The translations under genes and the position numbers were made by a program. Positions 7,560-16,800 of a DNA stretch of 51,696 nt are shown piece by piece (within the stretch, counting starts at the first letter, position 1; each line of letters starts with the position of its first letter). Under the pieces are notes generated by a model. The model saw only the letters and a list, made by a program, of their open reading frames with translations, was not told the DNA's origin and ran no database searches. Source of the stretch: Bacteroidota bacterium (lineage in GTDB: Bacteria; Bacteroidota; Bacteroidia; UKL13-3). Where the stretch lies: NCBI GenBank assembly GCA_027484685.1, contig JAIXSO010000070.1, positions 1 through 51,696 of the forward strand. Direction: 5' to 3'.

Positions 7560-8312
7560 ATGACTATGCCCTTTACTGTATTAATAGTTGATGATGAGGT
7601 AATGATTGCTGAGGATATAAAAGAAACTTTACAAGAAGTAGGATACCAAGATGTTTACCGAGCAATAAATTTTGAGCAAGCAACTGATTTACTCGAAAAA
7701 AAAAGTATTGATTTAGTAATGTTGGATATAAACCTGAACGAAAAACAATCGGGCGTTGACTTAGCTGAGCACATTAATCAAAATTACCACATACCCTTTA
7801 TTTTTTTAACATCCTATTCAAGTCAAGAAACAATTAACCAAGTAAAAAAAACCAAACCAACTGCTTTTTTATTAAAACCATATACCGAAAACCTGCTATT
7901 GGCATCCATAGAAATAGCGTTGTTTAATTATTATACCCCTCAAAATTTACCAGATACAGTTACTGATGAATTTAGTCAGGCAGAAACAGATTTGGAACTT
8001 GTTATTAATGGAAATTTGGTAATAAAAGACAAAAAGTATTTTATAAAAATACCAGTTGAAGATATTTTATGGTTGGAGTCAGATAAAAACTATATTGATG
8101 TAAAAACAATTGATAGAAAATACACCATAAGAGGCTCATTAAAAAAAATTATGATTAACTTACCCGAATCATTTATTAAGTGCCATAGACAATATGTGGT
8201 AAATTTAAATCATGTTACTGGTTTTAATTCAAATGTGGTTACTATTGGTGATTATGAAATTCCGGTAAGTAGAAACGAACATGATTTGGTTTTGAATAAA
8301 CTAAAAATGTAG
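7560..8312 (+). CDS. LytTR-family response regulator
   Basis: A 250-residue transcription regulator. The receiver domain spans about 5-122, with acidic pair Asp11-Asp12, phospho-acceptor Asp56 (MLDINL), Thr84 (FLTSY) and Lys106 (LLKPY). The LytTR DNA-binding domain spans about 150-250, with the family signature ILWLESDKNYIDVKT and FIKCHRQYVVNL. LytTR proteins bind paired short direct repeats and activate nearby genes. A good ribosome binding site (AAGGAG, 7544-7549) precedes the ATG at 7560; an ATG at 7566 is the alternative. The histidine kinase starts 91 nt downstream on the same strand and is the obvious partner. The giant secreted protein beyond it is a candidate target. Confidence 0.93.
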   Translation: MTMPFTVLIVDDEVMIAEDIKETLQEVGYQDVYRAINFEQATDLLEKKSIDLVMLDINLNEKQSGVDLAEHINQNYHIPFIFLTSYSSQETINQVKKTKPTAFLLKPYTENLLLASIEIALFNYYTPQNLPDTVTDEFSQAETDLELVINGNLVIKDKKYFIKIPVEDILWLESDKNYIDVKTIDRKYTIRGSLKKIMINLPESFIKCHRQYVVNLNHVTGFNSNVVTIGDYEIPVSRNEHDLVLNKLKM

Positions 8313-8403
8313 ATTGAAATCTAAAAAATGGTTGTTTAACCTTTCTATTTATGAATTTAAAACAACAATCGTTTTAAGATGTTAGCAAAAAAATACAATT
8401 TAA

Positions 8404-10548
8404 ATGAAAAAAACCTTTTTTTTACTATTCTTCTTAGTTTATTGGGTAAACTTGGCTTTGGGTCAATCTAAAATCAATGTGATTGATTCGCTAGAAATTG
8501 TTTTAGTCAATAACCAAAAATTAAGAATAGCCGCTACTAAAAAAGAGTTTTTTAAATTAGAGACCATTAGGGTAAACACCCTAAATTTTCTGTCTAATGA
8601 ATTGATAATTAAAGCTGATTTTAAAAAGGCTGAACCATTAATAAGGGAGGCCTTAGAAATAGCAAACAAAGTTAATTTTAAACGAGGCCAAGTGGATGCC
8701 AACCTCAATTTAGGTGAGTTGCATCGTAGGAAAAGTGAATATCCTCAAGCACAACAATATCTAGAGAAAGCACTAAATATTGCCAAAGAGATAGGATATA
8801 AGGCTGGATTAGCCAATGCGCACCATACTTTGGCAGGCGTTAACAATAATACATCGAATTATCCAGAAGCATTTAAAAATAATTTTGCTGCACTAAAAAT
8901 TAGAGAAGAAATAAATGACAAGTTAGGAGTAGCAAAATCCTTAAATAGCTTAGGAAATAATTATGTAAAAATTGGAAATAATGATGAAGCTTTAAAATAC
9001 TATCTAAAAGCGTTTAAAATATTCAAAGAATTAAATGAAGTAAGATTTATTTCTAATTCTTATAATAACTTAGGTGTTATCTATCAGCAACGTGGAAATT
9101 TTAAAGAGGCACTTATAAACTATTTTGAAGTGGTTAATTTTAGTTTGCAATTGAACAACAGACCTGGTTTGGCTAATGTGTATTTAAATATTGGGTTAAA
9201 TTATTTTTCAATGAATGATTTTGAAAAGGCACTTGACTATAATTTTAAATCATTAAATATCAACAAAAGTATAGGTAATAATTTTGGGGTTGCAAAATGT
9301 TATTTCAATGCAGCAAAGACCTATAAGATTTTAAATCAATTGCAGTTATCCAGAGCCTATTTAGATAGTTCTTTACGTATTTCTAAAGCAATTGGAGCTA
9401 GGTTATTAATTAGAGACTCTTATGAATTAATTTCTATGGTTGATAGTTTGGAAATGGATTGGAAAAATGCTTACCATAATTATATAACTTACACTAAATA
9501 TTACGATAGCATTATTAATAGTGAAAATTCAGACAAAATGAAGCAGTCTCAAGTTCAATATGAGTTGGAGAAAAAGGATTTGGAATACCAAAAGCTTTTA
9601 GAATTAAAGGCTATTCAGTTTGAATACAAACAAAAACAAGCCTTGGCCCATACTGAAAAAGAAAAACAAAAGCTTAAGTATGAGCAAAAAATAAAGGAGC
9701 AAAAGCTAAATTTTGAATATTCAAAAAAAATAACCCAAATAGAATCTGAACAGCAGCAACAACTGACTTTTAATAAAATATTAGCTAAAGAAAATAACTT
9801 AATGATTCAAAATAGCAAGAATGAGTTTATCATTCGTTGTTTAATGATTTTTGCATTGTGTGCTTTTGTAGCCTTTGGAATAAATTATTATAAGAACTAT
9901 AAAAAGCAAAAGGCAGCAAATATTATTATTGCTAGGCAAGGCGAAGATTTAAAAGTATTGATTAACGAGTTAAACCACAGGGTAAAAAATAATTTTCAAA
10001 CGGTTGGGTCTATGCTCAGCATGCAAACACGTTTTTTAGATGATAAGCAATTAATTGATATCTTGTTGCAAACTAAAAACAGGTTTTTGGCCATATCCAA
10101 TGTTCACGAAAAACTATATCAACTCGAAAGCTTTAGTAATCTTCCAATTATTGATTACATGAAAGATATAATTGATAATATTTCAAATCAATTTGGGGTT
10201 AACGAAACCCAATTTGAATATACAATTACCGATGAATGTAATTTAAAAACCAATATTCAAACAGTATTGCCTTTGGTGCTTATTGTAAACGAGTTAATTA
10301 CCAATACATTTAAACATGCATACAGCGCAGATTCTAAGCTGCTAGTAAATATTTCCATAACCAATATTCAGGAAAAAAAATACCAATTGGTTTACACCGA
10401 TAATGGCCCTGGATTACCAACAAATTTTACTGAAACCAATAAGTTTGGAAAAAAAATGTTAAAGTTATTTGCCGAACAATTGCATGGTGATATTAAGTTT
10501 CATAACAATAATGGAGCAGTATTTACCTTAACTTTTGAATATAAATAA
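8404..10548 (+). CDS. TPR sensor histidine kinase, HisKA_2 type
   Basis: A 714-residue membrane sensor. An N-terminal signal segment (1-20) is followed by a periplasmic TPR array (about 60-340), a long charged coiled coil (about 370-465, Glu/Lys/Gln-rich), one transmembrane helix (about 475-495, FIIRCLMIFALCAFVAF), then a HisKA_2 dimerisation domain with phospho-acceptor His525 (NELNHRVKNNFQT) and an HATPase_c domain with N box near Asn629 and G1 box DNGPGLP at 666-672. It should autophosphorylate and pass the phosphate to the regulator encoded just upstream. HisKA_2 kinases paired with a LytTR regulator differ from the classic LytS-LytR pairing. The stimulus is unknown; TPRs suggest a protein partner. 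Confidence 0.92.
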   Translation: MKKTFFLLFFLVYWVNLALGQSKINVIDSLEIVLVNNQKLRIAATKKEFFKLETIRVNTLNFLSNELIIKADFKKAEPLIREALEIANKVNFKRGQVDANLNLGELHRRKSEYPQAQQYLEKALNIAKEIGYKAGLANAHHTLAGVNNNTSNYPEAFKNNFAALKIREEINDKLGVAKSLNSLGNNYVKIGNNDEALKYYLKAFKIFKELNEVRFISNSYNNLGVIYQQRGNFKEALINYFEVVNFSLQLNNRPGLANVYLNIGLNYFSMNDFEKALDYNFKSLNINKSIGNNFGVAKCYFNAAKTYKILNQLQLSRAYLDSSLRISKAIGARLLIRDSYELISMVDSLEMDWKNAYHNYITYTKYYDSIINSENSDKMKQSQVQYELEKKDLEYQKLLELKAIQFEYKQKQALAHTEKEKQKLKYEQKIKEQKLNFEYSKKITQIESEQQQQLTFNKILAKENNLMIQNSKNEFIIRCLMIFALCAFVAFGINYYKNYKKQKAANIIIARQGEDLKVLINELNHRVKNNFQTVGSMLSMQTRFLDDKQLIDILLQTKNRFLAISNVHEKLYQLESFSNLPIIDYMKDIIDNISNQFGVNETQFEYTITDECNLKTNIQTVLPLVLIVNELITNTFKHAYSADSKLLVNISITNIQEKKYQLVYTDNGPGLPTNFTETNKFGKKMLKLFAEQLHGDIKFHNNNGAVFTLTFEYK

Positions 10549-10883
10549 TAGAATATTTTGCTAAAAATTTTCTTACCCAATTAAACCTTTTCTTTTTTAA
10601 TTTTTCCTAGTGCTATTTTTTTATTTCTTTTTGTAATAATTGGTATTAATTCATAACTATTTTATACGGTTAAGTTTGCTGATTATCAAATTGTTATTTA
10701 CCAAAAAAGAAACAAAAATGTAGTTAAAACACTTGCCGCCCCGTTTAAATAAAAATAACATCAGCTAAAACAAATAAATTACCGATACTTTTCAAACGTA
10801 TACAAATTTTTGTATTCCGTCCCAAAAAAATTTTCAGATAAATATTATTAATAACCTTTGATAGGTAATTTACAATATTTAAA
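10549..10883. other. Gene-free region upstream of the giant T9SS protein
   Basis: About 335 nt without coding signal. It contains a 16-bp palindrome, ATACAAATTTTTGTAT (10800-10815), 68 nt before the start codon, which could be an operator. No clean -33/-7 promoter was recognised, nor a terminator for the kinase gene. Confidence 0.45.
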
Positions 10884-13800
10884 ATGAAAAATAGATTTAT
10901 TCTTGCTTTAAAAAATGTGCTTTTAATAGCAACCTTATTTTTTGCTACTAAAGCAGTTGCACAGTTACCCACCATTACATCCTTTACGCCTACTTCTGGT
11001 TCAATAGGTTCCTTGGTAACAATTACAGGTACAAATTTAAGCACACCAACAGCATTATCAATTGGTGGAGTAAGTGCTATAGCTGTTTCACGTACCGCAA
11101 CCAATATAGTCGCCATGGTAATGCCTGGTGCAGCTAATGGAACCATTAGTGTTACAACCGCTGGTGGCAGTGCTACCAGTAGCAGTAGTTTTAGTGTTAT
11201 AGCTAGTGTGCCCCCGGCAGCTCAACAAGGCAATAAACTAGTTGGAACTGGCAATGAGGGTAGTAACTCGGAACAAGGATACTCAATATCAATCTCTGCA
11301 GATGGGAATACCGCAATTGTTGGTGGATATACCGATAATTCTAGCCAAGGAGCGGTATGGATTTATACCCGTAGTGGAGGTGTTTGGAGCCAACAGGGGA
11401 ACAAATTAGTAGGAACAGGCAATGTTGGTACAGCATTACAAGGTAATTCTGTAAGTTTATCAGCTGATGGAAACACAGCTATAGTTGGAGGTTATTTTGA
11501 TAATAGCCAGCAAGGGGCTGCTTGGATTTTTACACGTAGTGGGGGAGTTTGGAGCCAACAAGGGAACAAATTAGTAGGAACAGGTAATATAGGTGTAGCG
11601 CAACAAGGTTTTTCAGTGAGTATATCAGCTGATGGAAATACCGCCATTGTTGGCGGAAAAGATGATAATAGCCAGCAAGGCGCTGCTTGGATTTTTACTA
11701 GAAGCGGAAGTACTTGGAGTCAGGTGGGAAGCAAACTAGTCGGTACTGGCAGTATAGGTGCAGCGCAGCAAGGTAATTCAGTTAGTTTATCAGCAGATGG
11801 TAATACTGCAATAGTGGGTGGAGTTTTAGATAATAGCAATCAAGGAGCTGTATGGATATTTGCTCGAAGTGGAAACGTTTGGAGCCAGCAAGGTGATAAA
11901 TTGGTAGGTACAGGTAACGTTGGTGCGGGAAGGCAAGGTGCATCAGTAAGTTTATCAGCAGATGGTAATACTGCAATAGTGGGTGGAGCTTTAGATAATA
12001 GCAATCAAGGAGCTGTTTGGATATATACTCGAAGCGGAAGCGTTTGGAGCCAGCAAGGTAATAAATTGGTAGGTACAGGCAATGTTGGTGCGGCAAGGCA
12101 AGGATCATCAGTTAGTTTATCCGCTGATGGAAATACTGCTATAGTTGGAGGACCAGGAGATAACAATAATTATGGTGCTGCATGGGTTTATACTCGAAGT
12201 GGTGGAGTATGGAGCCAACATGACAATAAACGAGTTGGAGTTGGAAGTTTAGGAGCTGTTAGTCAATGCCGATCAGTGTGTTTGTCGGCAGATGGCAATA
12301 CTGCAATGATAGGTGCATCATTTGATAATAGTAGCTTAGGAGCTGTTTGGGTGTTTAGTGGTTTAGCACAGCCTCCTACCATTAGTTCATTTTCACCAAC
12401 ATCTGGACCAATAGGAACTTTAGTAACTATAATTGGTACAAACTTAGCCACTCAAACTAGTTTAACTATTGGTGGAGTAAGTGCCATACCTATTTCGAAT
12501 ACTGGAACTAGTTTGGTTGCCATGGTAATGCCAGGTGCTACTACAGGTAACATTAGTGTTGCTAATTCTAGTAGTAGCGCTACAAGTTTCAGTAGTTTTA
12601 CAATAACAACAAATGCAGTACCAGTAAGCCAACAAGGTGATAAATTAGTAGGTACAGGAAATATTGGTGCAGCACAACAAGGTACTTCAATTAGTATATC
12701 TTCAGATGGAAATACGGCCATTGTAGGTGGTTTTAAAGACAATTCAAATGAGGGTGCCGCATGGATTTATACTCGTTCTGGAGGAGTTTGGAGTCAGCAG
12801 GGTAACAAACTAGTAGGGACAGGCAATGTCGGGGCAGCACAACAAGGTTATTCTGTGGGTATTTCAGCCGATGGAAATACTGCTATTGTTGGAGGGATTT
12901 TAGATAATAGTAGTCAAGGAGCAGCATGGATTTTTACTCGTAGTGGAGAAGTTTGGACACAACAAGGTAATAAATTAGTAGGAACAGGTAATAGTGGAGC
13001 AGCTCAACAAGGTTATTCTGTAAGTTTATCCGCTGATGGAAATACAGCCATAGTAGGAGGAATTGCAGATTTTGTCAATAATGGAGCGGCATGGGTTTTT
13101 AACCGCATTAGTGGTGTTTGGAGACAACAAGGTAGTCCACTTCGTGGATCTGGTAACACTGGTGCGGCCCGAAGAGGTTCTTCAGTAAGTCTATCTGCCG
13201 ATGGAAATACTGCCATAATTGGAGGATATTCTGACAATAGTAATCAAGGAACGGCATGGATTTATATCAGAAGCGGGGGAGGATGGTTTCAGCAAGGCAG
13301 TAAATTGGTAGGAACAGGAAATTCAGGTTCAGCGCAACAAGGTAGGTCAGTAAGTATATCAGCTGATGGAAATACAGCAATTATTGGTGGATCTTCAGAT
13401 AATAGCAGTCAAGGCGCGGTATGGATATTTACAAGAAGTGGTACAACCTGGAATCAACAAGGTAATAAACTGGTTGGGACCAGTAATATTGGAGCATCAC
13501 AGCAAGGTTGTTCTGTAAATTTATCCGCTGATGGAAATACTGCAATAGTAGGTGGAAGTGCTGATAATGGTAATATTGGTTCAATATGGGTTTATACTAG
13601 AAGTGGTTCAGTATGGAGCCAATATGGAAGCAGATTTATTGGCTCAGGTAACATAGGCAATGCAAGCCAAGGTGTTTCAGTATGTTTATCAGCCGATGGA
13701 AATACCGCTATGATTGGTGGAAATACTGATGATTCAAATCAAGGTGCCGCTTGGGTCTGTTTTGGTAATCCCCCAGCTCCAACTATAACATCCTTTTCTC

Positions 13801-16800
13801 CTTCTTCTGGAGCAATAGGAACTTTGATAACAATAACAGGTTCAAACTTAGGCACATTATCAACTTTAACCATTGGTGGAGTAAATGCAATAGCAATTTC
13901 AAATAATGGAACTAATTTGGTTGCGATGGTAATGCCAGGCACTGCAACAGGAGCTATCAACATTACAACCGTAGGCGGTACTTCCATCAGTGGGAGTAAT
14001 TTTACGGTTACTGCAAATATACCTATCGGAGTCCAACAGGGTAACAAATTAGTAGGAACAGGCAATACAGGTGCTGCAAACCAAGGATATTCTGTAAGTG
14101 TATCCGCTGATGGAAATACAGCAATAGTAGGAGGATATTCAGATAACACAAATCAAGGAGCTGCCTGGATTTATATTCGAAGTGGTGGAGTTTGGAGCCA
14201 ACAAGGGAGCAAATTAGTTGGAACGGGGAACTCAGGTGCTGCTCAACAAGGTTTTTCTGTAGGGATATCTGCAGATGGCAATACCGCAATAGTTGGAGGA
14301 TTTGCTGATAATAACAATACAGGTGCCGCATGGATATTTACCAGAAATGGAGTAACTTGGAGTCAACAAGGCAATAAACTAGTAGGTACAGGAGTCGTGA
14401 TGACATTAGCTCAACAAGGAAGGTCGGTAAGTATTTCAGCTGACGGAAATACAGCTATTGTAGGAGGAATAGGTGATAATACCAATCAAGGTGCTGCATG
14501 GATTTTTACTCGAAGTGCAGGGGTTTGGAGCCAACAAGGGAGCAAACTAGTAGGAACAGGCAGCACAGCTTCTGCAAGGCAAGGAACATCAGTTTGTTTA
14601 TCAGCCGATGGAAATACAGCCATAGTTGGTGGAAATGCAGACAATTCTAATCAAGGTGCTGCTTGGGTATTTACCCGAAGTGGCAATTCTTGGAGCCAAC
14701 AAGGAAGCAAATTGGTAGGAACAGGCAATACAGGAGCAGCGCAACAAGGTTTTGCAGTAAGTATATCTGCTGATGGAAATACCGCCATTGTTGGTGGAAA
14801 TGCAGACAATACAAATCAAGGTGCTGCTTGGATATTTACTCGAAGTGGAGGTTCTTGGAGCCAGCAAGGTAGTAAGTTAGCAGGTACAGGCAATTCAGGT
14901 GCTGCAAACCAAGGTTATTCTGTAAGTTTATCCGCTGATGGAAATACTGCCATGCTTGGAGGATATTCAGATAATACTAATCAGGGAGCCACATGGGCTT
15001 TTACTCGCAGTGGAAACGTTTGGAGTCAACAAGGTAATAAAATAATTGGTACTGGAAATATAGGCGCTGCTGTGCAAGGTGTTTCAGTTTGTTTATCAGC
15101 AGATGGGAATACCGCTTTTATTGGAGGAAATATTGACAATAGTAATCAAGGAGCTGCTTGGGTATATATCAGTGCTCCTGCTCCTACTTTTGAATCATTT
15201 ACTCCCGCATCAGGTTCAATTGGTTCATTGGTCACCATTTCAGGAACAAATTTAAATACATTTTCTACTTCTATAAGTATTGGCGGGGTCAATGCCATAG
15301 TAGTATCAAATACAGGAAATAGTTTGGTAGCAATGGTAATGCCAGGGGCTACAACAGGAACTATTGTTGTAAATACCAATTCAGGTACCGCCACTAGTAG
15401 TGGTAATTTTACCATTTCAACAAACTTACCTATAGGAATACAGCAAGGAAGTAAAATAGTTGGGACAGGTAATACGAGCAATTCTTCGCAAGGCAGATCC
15501 GTTAGTCTATCGGCTGATGGCAATACAGCTATTGTAGGTGGCCATGGAGATAATGCAAATCAAGGAGCTGCTTGGATATATACACGAAGTGGTGGAGTTT
15601 GGAGTCAACAAGGCAGTAAATTAGTTGGCACAGGAGTTCTTGGCGTTGCAATACAAGGTACTTCTGTATGTATATCAGCAGATGGAAACACTGCCATTGT
15701 AGGGGGGAGCGTTGACAATTCAAGTGTAGGTGCTGCATGGATATTTACTCGTTCAGGTGGTGTTTGGACACAACAAGGAAATAAATTAGTGGGAAGTGGT
15801 AATACTATATCTTCTCAACAAGGTACTTCAGTTAGCATTTCAGCTGATGGTAATACGGTTGTTGTTGGAGGAAGTGGAGATAATGTTAATCAAGGAGCCG
15901 TCTGGGTTTTTACGCGCAGTGGAAATATTTGGAGCCAACAAGGCAGTAAGTTAGTTGGGACAGGCAATTCGGGTGCCGCACGACAAGGTGCCTCAGTAAG
16001 TTTATCTGCCGATGGGAATACTATAATTGTAGGAGGAATAGGTGATAATTCAAATCAAGGGGCTTCATGGATTTTTGTTCGTAATGGAGGAGTTTGGAGT
16101 CAACAAGGGAGTAAATTAGTAGGAACAGGCAATTCGGGTGCTGCACAACAAGGAACATCTGTAAGTTTATCTGCTAACGGCAATACTGCAGTAGTCGGTG
16201 GTCCTTCAGATAATAGCAACCAAGGTGCTTCATGGGTATTTACTCGCAGTGGCAGTACTTGGAGTCAACAAGGTAGCAAATTAGTTGGGATTGCTAATAT
16301 TGGCGCGGCACAGCAAGGAAGGTCTGTAAGTTTATCAGCAGATGGAAATACTGCCATTGTTGGAGGAAATTCAAATAATTCTAACAATGGTGCAACTTGG
16401 ATTTTTGCTAGAAGTGGAAGTGTTTGGGGTCCTGGTTTAGGTGCAAAGTTTGTAATTGGAACGGGTAATACAGGTGCCGCCCAGCAAGGTTTTTCTGTTT
16501 CTTTATCAGCCGAAGGAAATACAGCAATTGTAGGTGGGTTTGCTGATAATAATAACATTGGCGCAGCGTGGGTTTTTGTTCCATCTTCTAATAATGCTAA
16601 TTTAAGTGGGTTGTCTTTAAGCTCTGGTACTTTAAATCCAAGTTTCGCTTCTGGCACAACCAGTTATACCGCTAATGTTAATAATGCAATTTCAAGTATA
16701 ACTGTTACACCAACTGAAGAAGATACTAATTCTATTCTTCATGTAAGGGTGAATGGGGGAACTTATACCCTAGTAAACAATGGCGTAGCTTCTGGTTCAT

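Noticed and set aside
11782-16657. Long open frames on the minus strand inside the giant gene
   Set aside because: They follow the repeat periodicity of the plus-strand gene, lack start signals and resemble no protein.
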